Assembly (NCBI RefSeq): GCF_003086295.3
Contig: NC_092048.1
Span: forward strand, 74,114,290 to 74,178,289
DNA length: 64,000 nucleotides
Direction of reading: 5' to 3'
From: Arachis hypogaea
Lineage: Eukaryota; Streptophyta; Magnoliopsida; Fabales; Fabaceae
Under the pieces are notes generated by a model. The model was not told where the DNA came from, ran no database searches, and saw only the letters and a program-made list of their open reading frames with translations. How positions within the stretch are numbered: the stretch's first letter is position 1; each line of letters starts with the position of its first letter. The position numbers and the translations under genes are program-made. This document shows positions 26,976-36,207 of the stretch, one piece after another.

Positions 26976-28370
26976 TCATGACCTCCAAGTGAGTGATTCT
27001 TTGGGCTTCAGGTGATATTTGAGGTGGGTTATGAGATGTGGGTGGTGGATGGTAGACATTTTGGTTGGTGGATTGGTTATTAGATTGGTATTGGTTGAGG
27101 TTGGGGTAGTTGTTTTGAGGTTTTCTGTAGGGGTTTTGGTTAGTCTGCTGCTGGTTGTGATTTTGGTTGCTTCTTGGGTTGTGTTGGTTTGAGTTCCTCT
27201 GCCATGGTTGTTGGTTTTGGGTTTATCTCCCCATCTGAGGTTTGGGTGGTTTTTCCAGGATGGATTGTATGTATCACCATACACTTCATTTGGTCCTTGG
27301 TTGTGCATATACTGTACTTGCTCTTGTTGTTGTTCTTCTTGAGTTTCTTCACTCTGTCCCCATGTGGTTGATGGTTGGCTAGTGTTAACTGCTGCAACTT
27401 GGAGACTATCAATCCTCTTGGCCATTTGCTCAAATTGTTGTTGAATTTGCTGCTGCATCATCTTGTTTTGAGCTAGGATTGAATCCACTCCTTCTAGTTC
27501 CATTACTCCTCTTCTTTGTGATGGTTGGCGGCTTCTTTGATGAGCAAAGAAATATTGGTTGTTGGACACCATATCAATGAGTTCTTGAGCCTCTTCTGCA
27601 GTTTTCATGAGTTGCAAGGAACCTCCAGCTGAATGATCCAAAGCTTCCTGGGATTTCAGTGTTAAGCCTTCATAGAAGTTTTGAAGCTTTTCCCACTCAT
27701 TGAACATGGCAGGGGGACATTTCCTGATCAGAGCCTTGTACCTTTCCCATGCCTCATAGATGGGTTCGGTCTCCATTTGTGTAAATGTTTGTACCTCAGC
27801 CTTTAACCTTATAATCCTCTGAGGTGGATAAAATTTGGCAAGAAACTTAGTTACCAAATCATCCCAGTTGTTGATGCTGTCCCTTGGAAAGGATTCCAAC
27901 CATTGAGTGGCCTTGTCCCTGAGAGAAAATGGGAATAGCATCAGCTTGTAACTGTCAGGGGGCACTCCATTAGTTTTGACAGTGTTGCATATCCTTAAGA
28001 AAGTGGACAAATGTTGGTGTGGGTCCTCAAGTGGTCCTCCACCAAAAGAGCAGTTGTTCTGAACCAAAGTGATGAGTTGTGGCTTGAGTTCAAAATTGTT
28101 AGCATTGACATTTGGAGCCAAGATGCTGCTCCCACAATGTCTAGGATTTGCAAAGGTATAGGAAGCCAAAACTCTCCTCTGGGGTGGGTTGCCATTGTTG
28201 TTGTCTTCTCCACCTGGTGGATTGGTTAAATGTTCATCCATCTCTTGGAATTCTTCGTCTGATTCTTCTTCTCCAACAATACTTTTCCCTCTTTCAGCTC
28301 TCCTTAACCTCCTGAGAGTTCTTTCGTCTTGTTCATGAAAATTGGGTATGGCTCTTCTTGTACCTGACAT
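26976..28370 (-). pseudogene. gag (capsid) of the Athila-type element, frameshifted near its end
   Basis: Gag forms the particle that packages element RNA. The ATG at 28370 (protein begins MSGTRRAIPNFHEQDER) is preferred because the same gag start context, GCTTGTATG, occurs in the leader at 58136-58144. The retrotransposon gag domain lies at about residues 120-250, with conserved WLESFPRDSINNWDDLV and YEAWERYKALIRKCPP. A Gln-rich segment follows around residue 300. After about residue 400 (about 27225) the product becomes Thr-rich and ends at 26976. A neighbouring frame gives Asn/Gln/Pro-rich sequence running into the protease frame, so one base appears lost in a short A run and gag was originally fused to pol. 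No CCHC zinc knuckle is visible. Confidence 0.85.
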
Positions 28371-28546
28371 ACAAGCAGAACATAAGAGCACACAAACCAG
28401 TGACACTTCAATCTACTGCTAGAATGAAGTTTTAGTTAGCTTAAGCAAATCAAACAGTTAGTGGGTTAGTCAAAATTAGAGAAAAATAAAGAAAAAGTGC
28501 TTGATCTAGATTACCACCTCACTTAGTCATTGTTAATCTAATCAAT
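28371..28546 (-). other. 5' untranslated leader between PBS and gag
   Basis: A stretch of 176 bases on the minus strand from the primer site to the gag ATG. It is homologous to the leaders at 57951-58144 and 60417-60591 (shared ATTGATTAGATT and CTAGATCAAGCACTTTTT). Packaging signals would be expected here; no strong hairpin was noticed. Confidence 0.7.
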
Positions 28547-28563
28547 CCCCGGCAACGGCGCCA
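28547..28563 (-). promoter_or_regulatory. Primer binding site for tRNA-Asp
   Basis: On the minus strand this reads TGGCGCCGTTGCCGGGG, complementary to the 3' end of plant tRNA-Asp(GTC) including CCA. It lies six bases inside the end of the 5' LTR, where first-strand synthesis would start. A tRNA-Asp primer is characteristic of Athila elements. Confidence 0.92.
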
Positions 28564-29403
28564 AAAACTTGATGAGTATTTTGGTGGAAAAATAAATCTC
28601 TCCCAAAACACACAAATCTAACCGGCAAGTGTACCGGGTCGTATCAAGTAATAAAAACTCACGGGAGTGAGGTCGATCCCACAGGGATTGAAGGATTGAG
28701 CAATTTTAGCTTAGTGGTTGATTTAGTCAAGCGAATCAAGATTTGGTTGATGGTTTTGTGACTTGCAGAATTAAATTGTATTGAAGTAAAGAGAACAAGA
28801 AATAAATTGCTGAAACTTAAAGAACAAGAAATTAAATGGCAGAAGACTTAAAGTGCAAGAAATGTAAATTGCGGAATCTTAAAGTGCAAGGAATGTAAAT
28901 TGCTTGAAATGTAAAGGGGATTGGGATGTGGATTTGCAGAAATTAAACAAGGAAAAATTAAATTGCATCAAACAGAAGAAGGAAAGGGAATTGGGATTGG
29001 ATCGGATCTTATAACAGAAAAGTAAATAAACATGGAAAGCAAGAAACAGAGAATTGAAATGGAAATTTAGATCTCAGGACCCAGAGACTAGAAAACCAAG
29101 TCTAGATCTCAATGCCTTCCTAGATCCAACAAGAACAATTGCAAGGAAAATGTAAATTGCAAAGAGAATAGATGAAGAGCAATTAACCGGAAATGAAATT
29201 CAATTAACAGTAAAGAAACAGAGAGATCCAAGATTGAGATTGAAACAGAATTTCTTCAATTCTCCAATCCAAGATCCAAGACAAAAGTAAAATGAAATTG
29301 AAAGCAATGGAAACAAAGATATTAAAGTTCACTCAAAAGCTCTCCGAAAACTATTATGAAAAATTCCAAAAGGAAAGCTCCCCGAATAACTTGAATTCTA
29401 TAC

Positions 29404-29411
29404 TATTTATA
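29404..29411 (-). promoter_or_regulatory. TATA box of LTR A
   Basis: TATAAATA on the minus strand in the context GTGTATAAATAGTATAG. The same TATAAATA sits at the U3-R transition of all four related LTRs in the window. Confidence 0.75.
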
Positions 29412-29687
29412 CACTTTCTAAAATGATCTTCAAGCCTTGAGTTGGGCCTTTGCTCTTGGTGGAATTGGGTTGAAAGAGGCCTTGGTTGATTGCTCTTGAA
29501 GTTTGAAGAAGAACCAAAGTGAACCAATTGAACCGGTTTTGAAGTTAGCCAAAGTTGGACCAAAAGTTTGAGCCAAAGTTAGGAACTTTTCATAGCAGCA
29601 AACATAATTTACTGGTATGGACGTTGGTGCCAACGTTAGGGGTCTAACTTTGACCCTAACGTTGGCAATGCTTTGTGTGCTAGTGGC

Positions 29688-30016
29688 GCCAACGTTAGCC
29701 TCCAAGTTAGGGGGCTAACGTTGGCGCAAACGTTGGCCCTTCTCCCTTTGTAATTCATGTGCCAACGTTAGCCTCCAAGTTAGGGGGCTAACGTTGGCGC
29801 AAACGTTGGTGCCCAGGGGAGATCTTCTCAAGTTCCAACGTTAGCCTCCAAGTTAGGGGGCTAACGTTGGGGCTAACGTTGGCCCTTCTCCCTTTGTAAT
29901 TCATGTGCCAACGTTAGCCTCCAAGTTAGGGGGCTAACGTTGGCGCAAACGTGGGATGGCCAGGGAGGAAATTTCAAGTTCCAACGTTAGCCTCCAAGTT
30001 AGGGGGCTAACATTGG
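29688..30016. repeat. Five palindromic hairpin modules in U3 of LTR A
   Basis: Each module has arms GCCAACGTTAGCC and GGCTAACGTTGGC (13 bp in the best copies) around a 12-base loop TCCAAGTTAGGG. Arms start at 29688, 29761, 29835, 29907 and 29981; the last copy has one mismatch. The modules are spaced about 71-76 bp apart, with the filler CCCTTCTCCCTTTGTAATTC recurring between some of them. Confidence 0.9.
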
Positions 30017-30363
30017 GGCTAACTTCTTGCTTCCTGGTTCAATTTCACTTATTCCATTGTCCTCTCTTCACTCCTAGCCATTCCTCTTTGCTTCAACCTT
30101 TCTCCAAGCTTTCTTCACCTATCATTAATCAACCAAACTCATCAAAGCTATGCTCAAAATCATGAGATATTCAATCTTTTATAATATGCAACAAATATAG
30201 CATAAAACCTCATGAAATGGCATGAATTCATATATGGTTGGTTCAATCAAGGGAAACATGAAAATCTACTCAATTAGCTTGCTTGTAGCTCAAGAAAGTG
30301 CATAATTCTAATGAAAACAAAAGAAAAAGACTAGCTAAAATAGGCTAGGATGACTTGTCATCA

Positions 30364-30798
30364 CGCGTCGTTGTCGCTGCCAGGGTCCCCTCCGTCGCCG
30401 TCCTTGGCGGCTCATGAATAGAGAGCACACGCGCGGGGTGGAGGGAGGTGCTGCTGTCGCCGCCGTCGTTCGTGCCTCCTCCCGCCGCCAGATCTGCCCA
30501 CTGAACCCCAGAGCTCCCAATTGCCCTTGCCGTCTGGGGCCGCGCCACCATGCCTGTCTGTCGGAAACCGCCACTGAAGCGGTGTCGTTTGGAGTTACGC
30601 GAGTTGCTGCCGCCGGAGCCACCGCTGGAGGTTCTGGTTACTTTTGCCGGTAAGGGTATTATTTGAGATTTCTGTTCTTTTTGAATTCAAAGGTTACTAT
30701 GGTCACTGCCTGCTGGTTTCAGTCGTCGTGATTGGAATTCGTCACCACTGCCGCTTGAGGTGGCTGCCGGGCTGCCGTCGAGCCGGTTTGGAGACCGC
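30364..30798 (+). repeat. Left piece of a large LTR hosting the nested insertions
   Basis: GC-rich, CCGCCG/GTCGCC-rich sequence ending at ACCGC, the target copied by the insertion of LTR B. It continues directly at 33078 once LTR B and one ACCGC copy are removed. It has short open frames on both strands but no recognisable protein. The simplest reading is the transcribed GC-rich part of the LTR that ends at 36207; its 5' part lies beyond the Athila-type insertion. A fragment of a host gene cannot be excluded. Confidence 0.5.
30794..30798. repeat. Target-site duplication ACCGC, left copy of LTR B
   Basis: ACCGC immediately before TGATGTG; the same five bases follow the other end of the LTR at 33073-33077. 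Confidence 0.93.
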
Positions 30799-31728
30799 TG
30801 ATGTGTGGAAAACGATCCAACACAAACTCACCGGCAAGTGTACCGGGTCGCATCAAGTAATAATAACTCACATGAGTGAGGTCGATCCCACAGGGATTGA
30901 AGGATTGAGCAATTTTAGTTTAGTGGTTGATTTAGTCAAGCAAATCAAGATTTGGTTGAGTGATTTGTGATTTGCAGAAGCTAAATTGCATGGAAAGTAA
31001 AGAGGAAGGGGAAATTTGCAGTAAACTAAAGAGCAGGAAAATAAAGGAGCTGAATCTTAAAGTGCAAGTAAATTAAATTGCAGAAACTTAGATTACAAGT
31101 AATGTAAATAGCTGAAGCTTAAAGTGCAAGAAACGTAAATTGCTTGAATTGTAAAAGGGATTGGGAGTTGGGATTGCAGAAATTAAACAAGAAGAACTAA
31201 ATTGCATTAAACATAAAAGAGAAAATCTAAGTGCAGTGAAGTGGATCTTAACAGAAAAGTAAAATGACTTGAAGAATTTAAAAGCAGGAAAGCAGTGCTT
31301 AATTTGCAGCAAAGTAAAAGAGGTTGAAGATCTCAGGGTGGAAGAGACTAGATATCAAGTCTAGATCTCAAATCCTTCCTTGATCCAACAAGAATAATTG
31401 CCAAAGAAACTGAAAAGTAAATTGCAGAAAGAGTAGAAGATGAAGCAGTAAATGGAAATTGGAATTCAATTATGCAGAAAAATTAAACAAGATCTCAAGG
31501 TGAGATTGAAACAGAAGTTCTTCAATTCTCCACCCAAGATCCAAAGCAAGAAAATAAAAGAGTGCTCAAGCAAGAACCAAGAAGAAGAGAGATCAATTCT
31601 CCTTCCAAGTTCTCTGAAATTACAAACTCCAAGCCAAAAGTTCTCCAGGACAATTCAAAATAAAAGTCTAAAAGCAAAAATAAAAAGTTCCAAAAGTTCA
31701 AAAGTCCTAATTACATCAAACTAACTCC

Positions 31729-31736
31729 TATTTATA
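31729..31736 (-). promoter_or_regulatory. TATA box of LTR B
   Basis: TATAAATA on the minus strand within AGTGTATAAATAGGAG, the same context as in LTR C. Confidence 0.7.
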
Positions 31737-31849
31737 CACTTTCTATTCTTGGATTTTAGGAATTTAGGTGGGCTTTTGATTTTGTGAAGAAATGAATTAA
31801 ATTGGATTTTTAATCCAATTTTTAGCCCAAATTGCACCTCCAGGGGAAA

Positions 31850-32104
31850 GCTCAGTTGGAAAATCCAACTTAGCTTTCAAGCATGCTGCCCATGTGTGCC
31901 AAAATTGGTGCGCCCAGCCCTTGGTGGAGTGTGTGACACTAGAGCTCAATTGGAAAATCCAACTTAGCTCTAAGTGTTGGCCGTGTCTCCTTGTGCCTTG
32001 GTCCGTGTCATGATGCGCAAAACAGCCTTCCTTGGTGCGCCAAAATTGTGCCAAAGTGTGGAGGCTTGGGAGAGGCAATGCTCAGTTGGAAAAACCAACT
32101 GAGC
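31850..32104. repeat. Family-2 U3 palindromes in LTR B
   Basis: Three inverted repeats of the form GCTNAGTTGG-N5-CCAACTNAGC near 31850, 31943 and 32080, some with one mismatch. They correspond to those at 59080-59335 in LTR C. Confidence 0.8.
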
Positions 32105-33072
32105 TTCCTTGTGCAGCGCCTTGCTTATGGCCTCAATGTCCCAAGTTCGAATCTTGGTGGAGGAAGTGGAGGCTAATTTCCTTTGGAAGAGATGGACGCT
32201 CCTTCCTTGTGTTTCCAAGAGTTCCCAAGTTCGAAACTTGGCTCAAGCATTTAAGCTATTTTCCTTAATTTTTCTTGCAAGCTTGGTGGCACTCCTTCCT
32301 TATGTTTCAAGGAGTTCCCAAGTTCAAATCCAGGAGGAAGCATTCTAGCTATTTATTCTTGAATTCCCTTGCAAGGAGTAGCGTGTGGTTCCAAGTTCGA
32401 ACCATGGAGGTTGCATTTTGGCTATTTCTTCTTGAATTTCCTTGCAAGGTGAGTTCCTTGCTTCTCCTTGGCCCTTGGTTCGAATCTTGTTGGCTTCATC
32501 CTTTTGAATTCCTTCTTGAATTAATTTGGAGAGATCCCCGATAAAGTTAACTTAGTTAACTAAGCTTTGTACCCTTTCCTTGCATTCTTTAGTGCTCAGT
32601 TAACTATTTTAACTTAGCTTTGTACCTTGCCTTCTCCTTTCATTCCTTGTGAAGCTCAGTTTATTTTATCAACTTAGCTTTCCTTCTTCCTCATTGTGGC
32701 TATGCTTTTTCTTCCCTTTGCCACGCCTTCTCTTTCCTTGGGCACGCTTCTTGCTTTCTTTGGACACGCTTGTGGCTTCCTTGGGCACGTTTCTTATGCC
32801 ATGCTTTTCTTCTTTTCTTCTTTCTTCACCTACAAGCAATCAAAACAACCAATCAAAGTATCACTGAATTTACAAGGTTTATAAATCATTAAATTTCAAT
32901 TAAATTTAGCTTAAACCTCATGATTTAGCATTAATTACATGGTGGTTGTTTGATTCAAGGAAGTCATGCATTTTCATCCCAAATCACTTACTTAGAATGC
33001 AAGAAAGTGCATAAAACCTAATAAAAACAAAGAAAAAGGCTAGTGGAACTAGGCTAAGATGACTTGTCATCA

Positions 33073-33077
33073 ACCGC
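33073..33077. repeat. Target-site duplication ACCGC, right copy of LTR B
   Basis: ACCGC directly after ...GACTTGTCATCA, identical to 30794-30798. Confidence 0.93.
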
Positions 33078-36000
33078 CGCTGTTTCGGTTTAGCCGTTCC
33101 TTCTTCGGTTCGGTAAGCGTTTCGATCTGAAAGCCCTTTCGTTATTGTTCTGTTATCTCACGCTGAGGTTTGTGGCGTTAATTGCTATAAGATTGAGTTT
33201 CAGTTGTTGTATGTTGCGATTAGAGTCGTTGAGATTGTTGAGAAAGCAAGTGGAGTCGAGTTGTTGGTTGCCGTCACTTCGGGTTGAGGCGAAAGGGACT
33301 CCGTGAGACGTTTGGGTTATGGAATTGCGTTTTGAGGTAGGGGCGGTTTCCAAAAACTATAGTTTATTATTGGAATTATTACATATGGGTACTGATGTGA
33401 GATATTGTGTACTTGGTGATTGTATCTGCCTTATGTATCAATTGATTGACTCGAATGACTATGGATGTTGGTTTGGCTGAATTATTGTGTGGCTTGTGAA
33501 ATGTAATGTTTGAAGTTGATTCTTTAAATATTTGAAATGAGTTTAATCCGTTGAGGATTGGTTTGAATTGAGTCAATTATTTTGATGATGTGAAAGATAG
33601 AATGCTCTTGAAATTCAGCCTGGGTCGCTTTAATTGCTCTGGCTTTGATAAATGATTTATTGCTGAACCGATTCTTTAAAGCTTTATAAATGAGTTAAAC
33701 CGGTTGATATTGAGTTGATTTTTGAAATGGTTTCCTTGAGGTATGCCATTGAGGCGACTGTTGGATTTAGCTTGCTTTTGAATTGATTTCTGGTTTGAGC
33801 TGTTGAAAAGGAATGAGAAACGGTTTAGTTGGGACCCGAACCGGGTGGCAAAAGTCCAAGTTTTAGGGGAGGTGCTGCCGAAATTTCTATAAAATCTGAG
33901 TCTTTATTGAAATGTTGTCTAGAAAATGATGAGTTAAAGACTTCTACTATTTTATTTGAATTATCAAGAAAAGGATGATTCATGCTTTCGAAATGAATTA
34001 ATAAAGAGGAAATCGTGATTTAGTCTTGCTTCTTAAGAAAGGCATTGTATCTCTTTCAGGAGAAGGTTATTTAGATGAAACTTGTGTTTTAAAGCTGTTT
34101 GGATGTGAAAAGGGTTTATGCCTTTGAATTTGACTTGGGGGTTTCAATTAAAGAAGTTTCAATGACTTTGAAAGAACCTGAATGTCTATTGACAAGTTTC
34201 ATTTTGAAATGTTTTGAGAAAGGTTTTAAGTACTCTTTGAATTCTGAATTCTTGCAAGACTAAAACAATTTTGAACAGTTGAAACGTTCTAGAATTATCA
34301 TGGGGGTTGAAGTTGGTTTTGCCTAAGTAAAGGAAACGGCTTTGAAAGAAGTAAATGATTACATGACTCGGTTTGGCTTAGATCCTATTTTCTTACTCAA
34401 ATCAGAAAGCCAATGTTTTAATGATTTTAAATGAATTTGGCGAAATGAGTTATGTTGTTCTCCCCTAAAGACTTGGGACTCTGCCAAGAAATTTTGTTAT
34501 AAAATCCCATTATGGAATGGGTGATTTTTATTGTTCCCAAATTGAATCTTTAACTTTCCATGGTTTTGGAAGTCTTGGAAAGAGGATGCCGAGAGCGGCT
34601 TTGTTTTAAAAAGGGAACTTACTTTGAGTAAATTTGGCTTATGAGCCTGAGATAATTTGAGAAATGAGATCTTTAAAGCCAAGGCTGAAAAGAGTTGAAA
34701 TTTGATTTCAAAGTGAAATGGCTTGAGAAAAGTGATTTGAGGCTTAAATGCCGGTTTTATGAATTCGATGATGTTGAATGGTGAAAGTGCTGTTTTGTTA
34801 TGGGCCGTAATGGCTGTGTATGATTATGAATAATGGCTGGTTCTGGATTGAACCGTGAGCCGGAATGGCTGTGTAAGATATTGATTTATGGCTGATTGCT
34901 GAATGAGTTATGGGCCGTATGGCTGACTATGAATTATAAACTTAAGCCGGATGGCTGAGATGGATGTTGATCCATGACTGGGACTGAATGAATATATGCT
35001 TGAGATACCTGGGTAGTAGCAAGGGTTGTGGTTCGTCCCACTTGCTCCAAGTCAGAGACTATGACGCCTGGGTAGTAACGGTAGTAGTGGTGATTCCACT
35101 CGCTCCAGGTTGAGCTGTTAAACACCCGCCTGGGTAGTAGCCGCAGTAGTGGTTATTCCACTGGCTCTGGGTTGAGCGGGTAGTAGCAATGGGGTTGTAG
35201 CTCAAACCTACTTGCTCCGCGATGGGTGTTTCTGTCCATGGTTAGCTACCAGGACGTGTCGGGTTGGCTATATAACCGACAGATGATATCATCAGCCACT
35301 AGGGACAGGCACGCATCATATGCATCTATGTGACATTATTTGGGTGTGCATATTATACTTGGTGTGCCTATGTGATTAATTGCTAATTGTTCTACTTGCA
35401 ATAACTGTTTGTTTGTGCTTGCATCTTCCTATTTGTGTTTGCTACTGGGACTCTGTTGGACTGTGGTGATTGGTTGATGGTTGGATTGTTTGGGCCTAGG
35501 GCCGTGGTTGGAATGAGATGAACCGATGGTTGATTTCGGTTTTGTGTTTCTGGTTTGGAATAAAATATGAAAGGCTATTTTGTTTCAGCATAGATAAATC
35601 GTTTTGAAAGGCTTTTAAGTTTTTGAGAATTGAACGGTTCCTCTTTCAGAAAAGATTTCCGACTTTACTTTCATTAAACCGTTGTTTTTGAAAAGAGGCA
35701 TGAGACGGTTATTAATCACTGGTGCGGTTATCTTCATGTATCCTATTACAGTAATTCCCAAAAACCCTCTACTGAGAACCCTTTCGAGGATGATGTTCTC
35801 ACCCCCCCTACATTTTTCCCCTTTCAGGATATGGGCGCAGAAGTTACGAAGAGCTTATTTAATTGTTGTTGTGATGCTCTGTATTGTTTTAGCTATGGTT
35901 TATTGTACCCTCGCCTTTATCTTGATATAATCTGTAAGAGGGATAGGAATTGTATTGGATTATGGTTGTAATATTACTTATATATATGTATGTATATATA

Positions 36001-36207
36001 TATGGATGTACTCTTTATGAGTTTTGTAAGTTGAATGGTATTTATGGATTTATGATATCGGATGAAAGTATTTTTGGATTGGTATTGCGACTTAAAGTTT
36101 TAAACAGGCTCATATTTTAGTATTAAATAGTATAAGTGTCGTCGTAATGTCCGAGCTATCAGAGTCGCGCAGCCGAAAGCGTGAGCTTTGGTAGTTAGGG
36201 TGTTACA
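33078..36207 (+). repeat. Right piece of a large LTR ending at the AT satellite
   Basis: A non-coding stretch of 3.1 kb ending in GTTAGGGTGTTACA, a TG...CA LTR terminus. It shares blocks with the LTR at 45982-50274: GGCTGGTTCTGGATTGAACC-like strings, CCTGGGTAGTAG...TTGCTCC modules, and GTCGGGTTGGCT...ACCGACAGATGATATCATCA. The two LTRs therefore belong to related families. The long LTR size and the iMet PBS of the neighbouring TRIM would fit a chromovirus relative, but no coding region is present to prove it. The start of the LTR is not in view. Confidence 0.7.
35008..35219. repeat. Degenerate minisatellite inside the LTR
   Basis: Four imperfect copies, spaced about 50-60 bp, of CCTGGGTAGTAG...GTGGTNNNTCCCACTTGCTCC, starting near 35008, 35068, 35129 and 35178. 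The same module occurs at about 48665, 48777 and 49402 in the related LTR. Confidence 0.75.

Larger units (their letters stand above)
22897..30363 (-). mobile_element. Athila-lineage Ty3/gypsy retrotransposon, 5' part, minus strand
   Basis: Reading on the minus strand from 30363 downward the order is 5' LTR (30363-28570), tRNA-Asp primer site (28563-28547), leader, gag, protease, reverse transcriptase, RNase H, integrase, then the N gap. Protease-RT-RNase H-integrase order marks Ty3/gypsy. The tRNA-Asp PBS, the FMDD form of the RT motif and the gag type fit the Athila lineage. The 3' LTR and any env-like region lie in or beyond the gap, so the second target-site copy is unseen; the base string right after the LTR is CGCGT. 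Pol is interrupted by several one-base deletions and one CAG-to-TAG stop, so this copy as given cannot encode its polyprotein. The peanut Athila family FIDEL is a natural comparison, but I could not search. Confidence 0.9.
28570..30363 (-). repeat. LTR A, 5' LTR of the Athila-type element (family 1, U5 type X)
   Basis: A 1794-bp LTR in minus orientation. Its 5' end (at 30363) reads TGATGACAAGTCATC and its 3' end (at 28570) ACTCATCA, followed by the PBS. U3 contains five hairpin modules of the ACGTTGG type (29688-30016), then a TATA box at 29411-29404 and a long R-U5 with recurring TTACATTTCTTGCACTTTAAG-like strings. The U5 tail (28570-28620) is of the type ending ACCAAAATACTCATCA, shared with LTR C and not with its body relative LTR D. 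Confidence 0.9.
30799..33072 (-). repeat. Solo LTR B (family 2, U5 type Y), minus orientation
   Basis: A 2274-bp LTR with ends TGATGACAAGTCATC (at 33072, minus strand) and TTTTCCACACATCA (at 30799), bounded by perfect ACCGC duplications. No PBS or internal region follows, so it is a solo LTR left by LTR-LTR recombination. It has a TATA box at 31736-31729 and family-2 U3 palindromes (31850-32104). Several copies of CCAAGTTCGAA-type modules lie at 32140-32480. The body is homologous to LTR C (58145-60394), but the U5 tail matches LTR D. Confidence 0.92.

Noticed and set aside
28547..28563. tRNA-Asp gene fragment
   Set aside because: Only the last 17 bases complementary to the tRNA 3' end are present, at the position of a retrotransposon primer site; the same holds at 57934 and 60400.
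30364..30798. GC-rich possible host exon with open frames on both strands
   Set aside because: The frames are composition-driven (CCGCCG, GTCGCC), no domain is recognised, and the stretch is contiguous with LTR sequence after removing LTR B. Kept as LTR fragment with low confidence.
32140..32480. tRNA-like B-box strings (GTTCGAA) repeated in LTR B
   Set aside because: No A box, acceptor stem or cloverleaf; they are copies of the CCAAGTTCGAA LTR module, also seen in LTR C.
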